Shown: positions 1 to 7,475 of the stretch, one piece after another
Position numbering within the stretch: position 1 is the stretch's first letter
Layout of the letters: the number at the start of each line of letters is the position of its first letter
Origin: VAZQ01 sp035552735
GTDB lineage: Bacteria > Pseudomonadota > Alphaproteobacteria > Rhizobiales > Xanthobacteraceae
Assembly (NCBI GenBank): GCA_035552735.1
Contig: DASZKX010000172.1
Coordinates: 1-17,790 of the forward strand
Reading direction: 5' to 3'
DNA length: 17,790 bases
The notes under the pieces: generated by a model
What the model was told of the DNA's origin: nothing
Database searches by the model: none
What the model saw: the letters and a program-made list of their open reading frames with translations, nothing else
Position numbers and translations under genes: made by a program

Positions 1-273
1 GCAGATCGGATAGCTCTTCAACAGCTCGAAGCGGCCGCTATTGTCCTGCTTCCAGACCTCGAGCTCGGATTCCTCTTTGTATAGCCGCACCAGGATGGGC
101 GACTCCTTGGTCATGTTCTTCGCCTCGATATCGGCGAGCATTTTGTCGGAAAGGGGTGCCAACGCGCGGCCGGAGGGCACCAGGCCACCGTCGGTGTCGC
201 AGCCGGCAAGCGCCAAGGCGGCGGCGAGCGCCGCGGACGCCAGAAGCGTGCGGAACAGGGGGCGAAGATTCAA
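1..273 (-). CDS. L,D-transpeptidase family lipoprotein (N-terminal part, cut by window edge)
   Basis: The first 91 residues are visible and the frame runs off the window's left edge. The protein begins with a basic stretch, a hydrophobic Ala/Leu segment and a lipobox (LALAGC, Cys about residue 25), so it should be exported and lipid-anchored. After a short linker comes a block resembling the start of YkuD/YafK-type murein L,D-transpeptidases: KESPILVRLYKEESELEVWK followed by LLKSYPIC. The catalytic Cys/His motif lies outside the window. Family members make or edit 3-3 cross-links or attach proteins to peptidoglycan. I chose the TTG at 273 because GGGGAG lies a few bases upstream and the signal peptide follows directly; no ATG fits. 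Lying downstream of accA on the same strand agrees with related genomes as I recall them. The lipoprotein call is firm; the enzyme class rests on the N-terminal motif only. Confidence 0.75.
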   Translation of the reverse strand, partial: MNLRPLFRTLLASAALAAALALAGCDTDGGLVPSGRALAPLSDKMLADIEAKNMTKESPILVRLYKEESELEVWKQDNSGRFELLKSYPIC

Positions 274-390
274 CGCAAAGCTCCCCGACTGATAGGCTTT
301 CCCCGGGCCTTCATTGACCAATGGTTATCCTTAAGACGTGTTGACCGCAAGGCACGACCGGCCCGGCCGGCTCAAGGATCACGCGCAAAG

Positions 391-405
391 TTAACGAAGG
401 GTAAA
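391..405. promoter_or_regulatory. Possible CtrA-like site
   Basis: The sequence reads TTAA, seven bases, then TAAA, one mismatch from the alphaproteobacterial CtrA consensus TTAA-N7-TTAA. It lies about 118 bases upstream of the lipoprotein start in an AT-richer patch. The match is short and could be chance. Confidence 0.2.
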
Positions 406-599
406 CTTTTACGGAAGGCGACGCCGTGACTCTGGCGCAACGTATCCCAGTCCCGCGCATCCCCCCGTCCCGCATGTTTGTTCACCGCCCGTTCCCCATC
501 CAGCCCCGGATTCGGCCATAAGGCTAGGCCACGACTTGGGAAATATCAGGGCAAGAACCGGATATGCCGGATCGGAGGGCCAGCGTCCGGGGGCGAGCA

Positions 600-830
600 C
601 GGCGCTCCTCGCCCCGCGTGCGGGGAGAGGGCGACACGGCACGGGGGACCAAAATTCGGCTTGGTGAGGGGGCGTTTCCGGGAGTCTGAGCTTGCGGAGA
701 GGCCCACTGTTTTTCCGCAAGCTCAGACCCGCGGAGGCGCCCCGCATCCCGACCTTCTCCATAGCCCGTCGCAGACGGGCGTAACCGCCCTGATGGCACG
801 CGGGGAGAAGGAGCGAAAGGCCCTGCGCCC
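600..830. repeat. Cluster of palindromic intergenic repeats
   Basis: Several hairpins sit side by side. (1) 607-617 pairs with 620-630 (CCTCGCCCCGC against GCGGGGAGAGG), 10 of 11 positions. (2) 684-698 pairs perfectly with 714-728 (GTCTGAGCTTGCGGA, 15 bp, 15-base loop), and imperfect pairing continues outward to about 669 and 742, giving arms near 30 bp. (3) 764-770 pairs with 774-780 (GCCCGTC), enclosed by 753-760 with 804-811 (CCTTCTCC). Such units with a GCGGGGAGA core are dispersed in many Hyphomicrobiales genomes. Only one cluster is visible here, so copy number cannot be judged. Confidence 0.7.
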
Positions 831-912
831 CCGACGTGATTTTGCGCGGCGGCATTCGATTCTGAAAGATGTGTGCCATGCCCTAATTTGACCGCGGGGA
901 GGGATCGCATCC

Positions 913-1869
913 TCACCCCAGGGTGCGGCCCATCGCCAGGAACTTGTCCCAGCGCTGGCGGCGAACGGCGTCCCGGTCGAGGTCCCGCAGCTCGTCGATC
1001 GCGCCCAATATGGCGCCGTCGGCCGACGCGATCGCGGCCGCCGGGTCCCGGTGCGCGCCGCCGATCGGCTCGGTCACGATCTGGTCGATGACCCCAAAGC
1101 GGACCATGTCCTGGGCGGTGATCTTCATACCGGTCGCGGCATCCTGCGCCTTGGCGGTGTCGCGCCACAGGATGGAGGCCGCTCCCTCGGGCGAGATCAC
1201 GCTGTAGATGGCGTGCTCCAGCATCAGCACCCGGTTGGTGGTGGCGATCGCGATGGCGCCGCCCGAGCCCCCTTCGCCGACGATCACCGCCACATTCGGC
1301 ACGCCGAGCGCCAGGCAGGTTTCGGTCGAGCGCGCGATGGCCTCGGCCTGGCCGCGCTCCTCCGCCCCGATGCCCGGATAGGCGCCCGGTGTATCGACCA
1401 GAGAAATGACCGGAATCCCGAACCGGTCCGCCATCTGCATCAAGCGCTCGGCCTTGCGGTAGCCTTCGGGGCGCGCCATGCCGAAATTGTGCTTGAGGCG
1501 CGCTTCGGTGCCAGACCCCTTTTCGTGGCCGATGACGCAGACGCTTTCGCCGTGGAAGCGGCCGAAGCCGCCCACGATCGCCTCGTCGTCCCCGAACTTG
1601 CGGTCTCCCGCGAGCGGCACGAAGTCGGTGATCAGGGCCGCCACATAATCGAGGCAGTGGGGCCGGTCGGGATGGCGGGCCACCTGGGTCTTTTGCCAGG
1701 GCGTGAGGCTCGAATAGAGGTCCCGCAGCGTCTGGGCGGCCTTGACCTCCAGGCGGGTGACTTCCTCGCCGATGGCGGCGGCGCTGTCGCCGGCATCGAG
1801 CGCGCGCAATTCCTCCAGCTTGGCCTCGATCTCGGCCACCGGTTTCTCAAAGTCGAGATAACTGCGCAT
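913..1869 (-). CDS. accA: Acetyl-CoA carboxylase carboxyltransferase subunit alpha
   Basis: This 318-residue protein is full length for bacterial AccA. With AccD it transfers carboxyl from biotin carboxyl carrier protein to acetyl-CoA, the committed step of fatty-acid synthesis in the cytoplasm. The N-terminus MRSYLDFEKPVAEIEAKLEE is the usual helical opening. Signature blocks are GHEKGSGTEARLKHNFGMA (114-132), LVDTPGAYPGIGAEERGQAE (157-176), GEGGSGGAIAI (198-208) and YSVISPEGAASILWRD (222-237); the GEGGSGG and SPEGAAS loops form the carboxyltransferase oxyanion pockets. The gene follows the crotonase gene after 123 bases on the same strand and precedes the L,D-transpeptidase gene. No strong Shine-Dalgarno is seen before the ATG, but the start matches the family start. 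Identification is secure. Confidence 0.97.
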   Translation of the reverse strand: MRSYLDFEKPVAEIEAKLEELRALDAGDSAAAIGEEVTRLEVKAAQTLRDLYSSLTPWQKTQVARHPDRPHCLDYVAALITDFVPLAGDRKFGDDEAIVGGFGRFHGESVCVIGHEKGSGTEARLKHNFGMARPEGYRKAERLMQMADRFGIPVISLVDTPGAYPGIGAEERGQAEAIARSTETCLALGVPNVAVIVGEGGSGGAIAIATTNRVLMLEHAIYSVISPEGAASILWRDTAKAQDAATGMKITAQDMVRFGVIDQIVTEPIGGAHRDPAAAIASADGAILGAIDELRDLDRDAVRRQRWDKFLAMGRTLG

Positions 1870-1992
1870 CGAGCGAAAAATATCGTTCCATCAAGGGGCA
1901 AGCCGAAGGCCTGCCGGGCCGGCAAACTCGCCCGCGGGGGCGGTCCCGTCAAGCAAAGGGCGGCGGTGCCGGCGGTCCGGGTGCGGCTGTGC

Positions 1993-2892
1993 TCACACGT
2001 CGGGCCGCTTATAGACCGGGTTGGGGCCGCCCTTTTGCGATTTGAGGTAGGATTCGACGTCCCCGAGCGGGTCCATGGCGCGGCGCAGCCGCTGCCCGAC
2101 CAGCTGATCGAGCTGGATCGCCTGCGCGATCGAGAGGTCGCGGCCCATCTGGACGGTGATCTTGTGGTGCTCGAGCGGCGCCAGGTGACGCGAGGCGATC
2201 TCGCGCGCGATGCCCATGGTGAATTCCTCCAGCTCGGTCGCCGGCACCGCCTGGCTGATGATGCCGAGCGCGTCGGCCTCCGTGCCGGTGATGTTGCGCC
2301 CCACCAGCGCAATATGGGCGAGCTTCTTCACCGGCAGCCCGCCATGCAGGAGCGTGGAGGTGACCAGCTGGCCGAAGCTGCCGCGCAGAATCTCCGGCAT
2401 GCCGAGCTGCGCGTCGTCCGCCGCATAGACGAGGTCATGGCAATTCATGATCCCGAGCGCGCCGCCCAGGCAATAACCGTGCACCTGCGCGATCATGATG
2501 CGCGGGAACACCCGCACCGCCTCGGCGATCTGGATGGTCAGATTGGGCCGATCCCAGTCGAGCAGCGGGCCGTTGGACACCTCGCGCAGGAAGTTGAGGT
2601 CCAGGCCCGATGAATAGACCGTCCCGGCTCCCTTGGTGATGACGACCTTGAGCTCCTTGTCGGCCCGGATGATATCGAGGGATTCCAAGAAGGCGAGGCA
2701 GAGCGGGCGGTTCCAGCAATTGCGCTTGTCCGGCCGGTTCAGGATGATGCGGGCGACGCCAGCGCCCTCGAGCCGCTCGAGGATGAGCTCCGGCCATTCC
2801 TTGAGCTTGCCCCAAGAATCGGAACGCGAATCGGAACGCGAATCGGAACCTGCATCAGAACCTGGACCTGAATCAGACATCGCGCCGGACAT
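1993..2892 (-). CDS. Crotonase-family (enoyl-CoA hydratase/isomerase-like) protein
   Basis: This 299-residue protein has a single crotonase fold, so it acts on an acyl-CoA thioester; the substrate is unknown. The two oxyanion-hole segments are YSSGLDL (93-99) and GYCLGGALG (139-147). Of the two glutamates used by classical enoyl-CoA hydratases, the one in GMPE (Glu167) is present, but the position of rat Glu144 is Gly147. This argues against ordinary hydratase activity and for an isomerase, hydrolase or other crotonase reaction. The first 26 residues are Ser/Asp/Arg/Gly-rich, encoded partly by a 12-bp tandem repeat, and precede the normal domain start near residue 35. The ATG at 2892 has a strong GGAGGG five bases upstream; a second ATG lies four codons in. 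The gene lies between xerD and accA, where I do not expect a crotonase. Family is certain, function open. Confidence 0.9.
   Translation of the reverse strand: MSGAMSDSGPGSDAGSDSRSDSRSDSWGKLKEWPELILERLEGAGVARIILNRPDKRNCWNRPLCLAFLESLDIIRADKELKVVITKGAGTVYSSGLDLNFLREVSNGPLLDWDRPNLTIQIAEAVRVFPRIMIAQVHGYCLGGALGIMNCHDLVYAADDAQLGMPEILRGSFGQLVTSTLLHGGLPVKKLAHIALVGRNITGTEADALGIISQAVPATELEEFTMGIAREIASRHLAPLEHHKITVQMGRDLSIAQAIQLDQLVGQRLRRAMDPLGDVESYLKSQKGGPNPVYKRPDV
2816..2874. repeat. 12-bp tandem repeat in the crotonase N-terminus, with four GAATC sites
   Basis: On the plus strand GGAACGCGAATC occurs at 2821-2832 and 2833-2844, followed by a degenerate copy at 2845-2856. Read on the coding strand it gives the SDSR/SDSR segment (about residues 16-25). 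GAATC, a CcrM-type GANTC site, occurs at 2816, 2828, 2840 and 2870. Two of these are created by the repeat, so the cluster here may be incidental. Confidence 0.75.
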
Positions 2893-2985
2893 TCGATCCC
2901 TCCGCCTCGTTCATTTCGGCTCCTTGGTATCGGCCGTGCGTGCCGTGGACAAGAGCGCCGGCAAGGCCGCCGTGCGGGCGTGGTT

Positions 2986-3954
2986 CTAGTCCTGCGTCTC
3001 CCCGAGCGGATGCAGGTCGCGCACCAGGCTCTTGAGCCGCTCCTCCAGCACATGGGTATAGATCTGCGTGGTCGAGATGTCGGCGTGCCCGAGCAGCGTC
3101 TGCACCACCCGCAGGTCGGCGCCGTTGTGCAGAAGGTGGCTCGCAAACGCGTGGCGCAGCACGTGCGGGCTCACCTGATCGGCGCGCAGGCCAGCCATGG
3201 CGGCGAGCCCCTTGAGGTCGCGCGCGAAATGCTGGCGGGTGAGATGCCCGCTCTCCCCGAAGGAGGGAAACAGCCATTTCGATCGGGCCTCCGAGCGGAC
3301 CGCCTGCGGGCTCGCCTTCGCCAGCAGGGCCAGATAGTCGCGCATCGCCTGCTTGGCGGCCTCGTTGAGGGGCACCATCCGTTCCTTATTGCCCTTGCCG
3401 CGCACGATCAGCATGCGGGCTTGGCGCTCGGCCGCCGCGGCCGGCAGGGTGACGAGCTCGGAAACCCGCAGCCCGGTCGCGTAGAGCACCTCGATCAGGC
3501 AGTTCAATCGCGTCGCCCGCAGCCGGTCCGGCCCGGATAGATCGGCCTTTTCGGCCGCCATGCGGGCGGTCGCGAGCAGGCGATCCACCTCGGCGATGCT
3601 CAAGACCTTGGGAACGGTGCGGCCGCGCTTGGGTCCCTCCAGGATGGCGGCCGGATCGTCGGGGCGGCGGCCCTCCGCATAGAGGAAGCGGTAGAGCTGC
3701 CGGATCGCCGACAGGCGCCGCGCCACCGTGGCGGACGCCAAGCCGCGCTTGCTCAGCTGGCCGAGATAGCCGCGCACGTCGTCGGTGGCGGCGGTCGCGA
3801 CCGGGCGCCCCCTGGGGCCGAGATAGGCCGAGAAGTCGGCGAGATCGCGGCCATAGGCCGCAAGCGTGTTGGGCCCGGCGCCGCGCTCGGCCGCCAGCAT
3901 GTCGAGGAACAGCTCGACCAGGCCCTGATCGGAATTCGATTTCTGGCGGCCCAT
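2986..3954 (-). CDS. xerD: Site-specific tyrosine recombinase XerD
   Basis: This 322-residue protein is a complete tyrosine recombinase. The N-terminal SAM-like core-binding domain is residues 10-100 (LVELFLDMLAAERGAGPNTL, then VARRLSAIRQLYRFL). The catalytic set is intact: Arg163 in ATGLRVSEL, Lys187 in RGKGNKERMVPL, His264 and Arg267 in HVLRHAFASHLL, His290 in LLGHADIS and nucleophile Tyr299 in QIYTHV. XerC/XerD resolve chromosome dimers at dif during division with FtsK. The XerD rather than XerC assignment rests on the motif spelling and on proximity to accA and aroK, as I recall it from related genomes; an integrase is unlikely because nothing mobile lies nearby. The ATG at 3954 has a weak upstream purine signal. 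The gene ends 93 bases before the crotonase start. Confidence 0.93.
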   Translation of the reverse strand: MGRQKSNSDQGLVELFLDMLAAERGAGPNTLAAYGRDLADFSAYLGPRGRPVATAATDDVRGYLGQLSKRGLASATVARRLSAIRQLYRFLYAEGRRPDDPAAILEGPKRGRTVPKVLSIAEVDRLLATARMAAEKADLSGPDRLRATRLNCLIEVLYATGLRVSELVTLPAAAAERQARMLIVRGKGNKERMVPLNEAAKQAMRDYLALLAKASPQAVRSEARSKWLFPSFGESGHLTRQHFARDLKGLAAMAGLRADQVSPHVLRHAFASHLLHNGADLRVVQTLLGHADISTTQIYTHVLEERLKSLVRDLHPLGETQD

Positions 3955-3989
3955 ATGCGCTTTGCCGGTAGCGGCTGGCCGGGCCGCGC

Positions 3990-4139
3990 TCAGTGTTGCT
4001 TCATGAACTTGTCGGGCGGGATCGAGACCGTGATCTCGCGTGGCCTGGGATCGTACATATAGGCCAGCGCATACATGGCGCCGTAGGCCGCGCCGGCCAG
4101 CATGCAGAGGACCAGCAGGAACCGAAGAAGGGAGGGCAT
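3990..4139 (-). CDS. Small single-pass membrane protein, conserved hypothetical
   Basis: A 49-residue protein with one N-terminal hydrophobic segment (about residues 4-28, LLRFLLVLCMLAGAAYGAMY) followed by a short polar tail containing YDPRPREITVSIPPDKF. That tail resembles a family I recall in Hyphomicrobiales at the same spot between xerD and aroK. The frame can be extended to 4214 (74 residues), but the added part is not hydrophobic or family-like, so I start at the ATG at 4139; its Shine-Dalgarno is poor. The stop lies 35 bases before the xerD start, so the two are probably co-transcribed. The topology suggests an inner-membrane anchor with an exposed tail. Function is unknown. Confidence 0.7.
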   Translation of the reverse strand: MPSLLRFLLVLCMLAGAAYGAMYALAYMYDPRPREITVSIPPDKFMKQH

Positions 4140-4389
4140 CGGGTCAACCGTTTCGGTACAGCATTGCCTTGCAAGAATGAAAAAACTACGACCACGTTCT
4201 GCCGGCCGTGACAAGGCTCGCCACAGCGCGGTCGAAGACGCGCGTTAACGCGCTTTATGGCGGGCGGGATCGGGATATGGCGGGCCGGCGCATGGATGGT
4301 TTCGGGCCATCGTGTTGTGATACCAGTGCGGCGGCCGCTCGAACCATCCCGGGTTCAGCGGCGGTCTCCATGGGAGCCTACAGGACCAG
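4140..4389. promoter_or_regulatory. Divergent intergenic region between the xerD group and aroK, with a 14-bp palindrome
   Basis: This 250-base gap must hold the promoters of both divergent transcripts. The one clear structure is a perfect palindrome, GCGCGTTAACGCGC, at 4240-4253, about 140 bases upstream of aroK and 100 bases from the small-protein start. Candidate sigma70 boxes are weak; the best minus-strand pair (TTGTCA, 17 bases, TCGTAG, 4188-4216) has a poor -10. I cannot place transcription starts. Confidence 0.45.
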
Positions 4390-5019
4390 ATGTCGGCGCG
4401 CGCCAGCCAGGATGTCACGGGCACGCTGATCTCCGAGGCCGCGATCGTGGCGGCGCTGGGAGCGCGCTCGGTGGTGCTCGTCGGCATGATGGGGGCCGGC
4501 AAATCCTCGATCGGGCGGCGCTTGGCGGGACGCCTGGGCATCCCGTTCGCCGACGCCGACAACGAGATCGAGACCGCGCATGCTCGGATGAGCATCCCGG
4601 ACATTTTCTCGACCTACGGCGAGGCTTATTTTCGCGCCGGCGAGGCCCGCGTGATCGCCCGCCTGCTCGAAAGCGGGCCGCAGGTGCTGGCGACCGGCGG
4701 CGGTGCCTTCATGAACGCGGACACGCGCAATGCCGTCAGCGTCCGCGGCATCTCGGTGTGGCTCAAGGCGGAGTTCGATGTGCTGATGCGGAGAATCAAA
4801 CGCCGCCAGGATCGCCCGATGCTGAAAACCGACGATCCGGCCGAGACCCTGCGCGCCCTCATGGATGAGCGCTATCCGGTCTATGCGCGGGCCGACATCA
4901 CCATTCAGTCGCGTGAAGTGCCGCATGAGAAGATCGTCGACGAGATCGCCGGCGCGCTGGCGCGGCGCTTGGCGCCGAATGGCGGGACGTCGGACGCCGG
5001 CGAGGGCCGCGTGCCATGA
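4390..5019 (+). CDS. aroK: Shikimate kinase
   Basis: This 209-residue P-loop kinase phosphorylates shikimate at O3 with ATP in the cytoplasm, the fifth step of chorismate synthesis. Visible features are Walker A GMMGAGKSS (32-40), the shikimate-binding aspartate in FADADNEIE (about 57), Arg82 in FRAGEARVI, the GGG loop at 103-105 and the lid arginine in RRQDRPML (Arg142). An N-terminal extension of about 25 residues before the first beta strand is usual for alphaproteobacterial AroK. Its TGA overlaps the ATG of aroB (ATGA, 5016-5019), showing translational coupling. The annotated ATG is preceded by a modest AGGA-type signal. Identification is secure. Confidence 0.96.
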   Translation: MSARASQDVTGTLISEAAIVAALGARSVVLVGMMGAGKSSIGRRLAGRLGIPFADADNEIETAHARMSIPDIFSTYGEAYFRAGEARVIARLLESGPQVLATGGGAFMNADTRNAVSVRGISVWLKAEFDVLMRRIKRRQDRPMLKTDDPAETLRALMDERYPVYARADITIQSREVPHEKIVDEIAGALARRLAPNGGTSDAGEGRVP

Positions 5020-6149
5020 CGGTCGCGTTGCGGGCGCCCGAACCCATCAGGGTGGATGTCGCGCTCGGTGCGCGCAGCTACGAGATCGTGATTGGCCGCG
5101 GCACGCTGCCCACGCTCGGCACCCGCATGGCGGCGCTGCGGCCGGGCGCCAAGGCGGCGGTGATCACCGATGCCACGGTGGCCCGCCATCACCTGGCGGC
5201 GGCCGAAGCCGCGCTGGCGCTGGGCGGCATCGCCGCCACGGTCGTGACCGTGCCGGCGGGCGAGAGCTCCAAGAGCTTTGCGGTCCTCGAGCATGTCTGC
5301 GAGGCCCTGATTGCGGCGCGCATCGAGCGCGGCGACCTCGTGGTCGCGCTCGGCGGCGGCGTGGTGGGGGATCTGGCCGGCTTTGCGGCCGCCGTGGTGC
5401 GCCGCGGTCTCGATTACGTGCAGGTGCCGACCACCCTGTTGGCGCAGGTCGATTCCTCGGTCGGCGGCAAGACCGCCATCGATTCCAAGCACGGCAAGAA
5501 CCTGGTCGGCGCCTTCCACCAGCCGATCCTGGTGGTCGCCGATACCGCCTTGCTCGATACCCTTCCGGCGCGGGAGTTCGCCGCCGGCTACGCGGAGGTC
5601 GCCAAATACGGTCTGCTCGGCGATGCCGCCTTCTTCGCCGGGCTCGAGACCGGCTGGCCGGAGGTGTTCGCGGGCGGCCCCGCGCGCGAGCAGGCGATCG
5701 CTACCAGCTGCCGCGCCAAGGCCGCGATCGTGGCGCGCGACGAGCGCGAAACCGGCGACCGGGCGCTGCTCAATCTCGGCCACACCTTCGGGCACGCCTT
5801 CGAGGCGGCCGCCGGCTTCTCCGGCAGCCTGCTGCACGGCGAGGCGATCTCGCTCGGCATGGTGCTGGCCTTCGAATTCTCCGCCCGGCGCGGATTGTTG
5901 CCGGCCGCCGAGGCCGCAAGGGCCGCGCGTCACCTTGCAGCGGTCGGTCTGCCGACCCATCTGTCCACGGTCGCCGGCCTGCTGCCGGATGCCGACCGAT
6001 TGATGGATTTGATCGCTCAGGACAAAAAGGTGCAACGCGGTCGGCTGACCTTCATCCTGGTGCGCGGGATCGGCCAGGCCTTCGTCGCGCCCGACGTCGA
6101 TGCCGCCGAGGTGCGCGCCTTTCTGGTCGAGAAGCTCGCCGAGCGATGA
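5016..6149 (+). CDS. aroB: 3-dehydroquinate synthase
   Basis: This 377-residue enzyme converts DAHP to 3-dehydroquinate, the second shikimate-pathway step, using NAD+ and a divalent metal. The NAD-binding block is GGGVVGDLAGFAA (113-125), followed by VPTTLLAQVDSSVGGKT (137-153). The metal ligands are all present: Glu194 in GYAEVAKYG, His256 in LGHTFGHA and His274 in LLHGEA. Length is normal. The start overlaps the end of aroK by four bases, and the stop (6147-6149) lies within an ATGA just before the next gene, so the three genes form a compact operon. No abnormal residues were noticed. Confidence 0.97.
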   Translation: MTVALRAPEPIRVDVALGARSYEIVIGRGTLPTLGTRMAALRPGAKAAVITDATVARHHLAAAEAALALGGIAATVVTVPAGESSKSFAVLEHVCEALIAARIERGDLVVALGGGVVGDLAGFAAAVVRRGLDYVQVPTTLLAQVDSSVGGKTAIDSKHGKNLVGAFHQPILVVADTALLDTLPAREFAAGYAEVAKYGLLGDAAFFAGLETGWPEVFAGGPAREQAIATSCRAKAAIVARDERETGDRALLNLGHTFGHAFEAAAGFSGSLLHGEAISLGMVLAFEFSARRGLLPAAEAARAARHLAAVGLPTHLSTVAGLLPDADRLMDLIAQDKKVQRGRLTFILVRGIGQAFVAPDVDAAEVRAFLVEKLAER

Positions 6150-6164
6150 GCACCGATGAGCACC
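6146..6164 (+). repeat. Duplicated start region ATGAGCACC at the aroB/CNNM junction
   Basis: ATGAGCACC occurs at 6146-6154 and 6156-6164, separated by one G. The first ATG overlaps the aroB stop but opens a frame of only seven codons; the second is the true start of the CBS-domain gene. Ribosomes ending aroB meet a decoy start before the real one. Confidence 0.8.
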
Positions 6165-7445
6165 TATGACTGGCTCGCGATCGCGGTCGTCCTGGTCTGC
6201 CTGCTGATCTCCGCCGCATTCGCGGGAAGCGAAACGGCGCTGACGGCGTCCTCGCGCGCCACCATGCTGCAGCTCGCCAAGCAAGGCGACCGGCGCGCCG
6301 CCATCGTCAACCGCCTGCTTGAAGCGCGCGAGCGGCTGATCAGCGCGCTCCTCATCGGCAACAACTCGGTCAATATCGTCGCCTCCTCGCTCGCGACCGC
6401 GGTGCTGATCGCCTGGTTCGGGGATCGCGGCGTGGTCTATTCCAGCGTCGTCATGACCTTCGTGATCGTGGTCTTCGCCGAGGTCCTGCCGAAGACCGTG
6501 GCTTTCAACGCTCCGGATCACTTCGCGCTCGTGGTCGCGCGGCCGATCGCCTGGACGGTGCGTCTGCTCACGCCCGCCCTGGTGGCGATCGAGGCGCTGG
6601 TCAATTGGCTGCTGCGCCGTTTCGGCATGCAGGTCGGCGAGGGACCCTCGATCATATCGCCACGCGAGGAGCTGCGCGGCGCGGTCGACCTCCTGCACCG
6701 GGAGGGCGGCGTCGAGAAGCACGATCGCGACATGTTCAGCGGTCTCCTCGACCTGCGCGATCTCACCGTGTCCGACGTGATGATCCATCGCACCGAGATG
6801 ATCACCATCGACGCCGACGATCCGCCGGAGGCGGTGGTGAAGGCCGCGCTCGAGGCGGCGGTGACCCGGGTTCCGTTGTGGCGCGGCAAGCCCGACAACA
6901 TCATCGGTACGCTGCATGCCAAGGATCTGCTGCGCGCCATCCACGCGGCCGACGGCGATCTGGCCAAGGTCGACATCGCCGCGGTGGTGCGGCCGCCCTG
7001 GTTCGTGCCCGACATCCGCCCGCTCTCCGAGCAGCTCAAGGCGTTTCGCCGGCGCCAGACCCAGCTCGCGCTCGTGGTCGACGAATACGGCGAGGTCGAG
7101 GGCCTGGTGACGCTGGAGGACATCCTGGAGGAGATCGTCGGCGACATCACCGACGAGCACGATATCGCGGTGCCGGGGGTGCGCCGGCAGCCGGACGGCT
7201 CGGTCAATGTCGACGGCGGCGTGCCGATCCGGGACCTCAACCGCGCCATGGACTGGAACCTGCCTGACGACGAGGCCACCACCGTGGCGGGCCTGGTCAT
7301 CCACGAGGCGCGGCTGATCCCCGAGCCGGGCCAGACCTTCACGTTTCACGGCTTCCGCTTCCGCGTGCTGCGGCGGGTGCGCAACCGCATAACGGTGCTG
7401 CGCATCACCCCGTTGGCGCGCAAGCCGGGCGCCGCAGCCCGCTAG
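6156..7445 (+). CDS. CNNM-domain/CBS-pair membrane protein (HlyC/CorC family)
   Basis: This 429-residue protein shows the full three-part architecture of the family. An N-terminal CNNM (DUF21) membrane domain (about 1-150, hydrophobic segments near 6-24, 62-88, 93-115 and 120-150) carries GSETALTASSR and IGNNSVNI, the usual signature motifs. A CBS pair follows (about 204-330, with DVMIHRTEM and LALVVDEYGEVEGLVTLEDI). A CorC_HlyC C-terminal domain ends the protein (about 345-420). Relatives are inner-membrane proteins linked to Mg2+/Co2+ efflux or tolerance; older haemolysin labels are misleading. It begins six bases after aroB and is almost certainly in its operon. Transported ion and direction cannot be read from sequence. 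Confidence 0.92.
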   Translation: MSTYDWLAIAVVLVCLLISAAFAGSETALTASSRATMLQLAKQGDRRAAIVNRLLEARERLISALLIGNNSVNIVASSLATAVLIAWFGDRGVVYSSVVMTFVIVVFAEVLPKTVAFNAPDHFALVVARPIAWTVRLLTPALVAIEALVNWLLRRFGMQVGEGPSIISPREELRGAVDLLHREGGVEKHDRDMFSGLLDLRDLTVSDVMIHRTEMITIDADDPPEAVVKAALEAAVTRVPLWRGKPDNIIGTLHAKDLLRAIHAADGDLAKVDIAAVVRPPWFVPDIRPLSEQLKAFRRRQTQLALVVDEYGEVEGLVTLEDILEEIVGDITDEHDIAVPGVRRQPDGSVNVDGGVPIRDLNRAMDWNLPDDEATTVAGLVIHEARLIPEPGQTFTFHGFRFRVLRRVRNRITVLRITPLARKPGAAAR

Positions 7446-7475
7446 CGCCGGCGTTACCGCACGCGTTCGATCGCC

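Larger units (their letters stand above)
274..912. other. Non-coding gap between accA and the L,D-transpeptidase gene
   Basis: This 639-base stretch has no believable gene. Open frames on both strands translate to Arg/Pro/Gly-rich sequence that follows the hairpin repeats. The right two thirds (about 600-830) is a cluster of inverted repeats described separately. The left part (274-420) is more AT-rich and should hold the promoter of the lipoprotein gene; I see no clear -35/-10 pair there, only a near match to a CtrA-type site at 391-405. Confidence 0.6.

Noticed and set aside
409..879. Possible small protein genes on either strand in the repeat cluster
   Set aside because: The translations simply follow the inverted repeats; such frames are often misannotated as hypothetical proteins.
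1051..2613. A 520-codon plus-strand frame across accA and the crotonase gene
   Set aside because: It is antisense to AccA and the crotonase, whose motifs are unmistakable.
2986..3954. Phage or island integrase
   Set aside because: Motifs and neighbours fit housekeeping XerD; there is no tRNA, attachment site or cargo nearby.
4905..7349. An 814-codon open frame on the minus strand across aroB and the CNNM/CBS gene
   Set aside because: Same reason: it mirrors well-identified genes and has no motif of its own.
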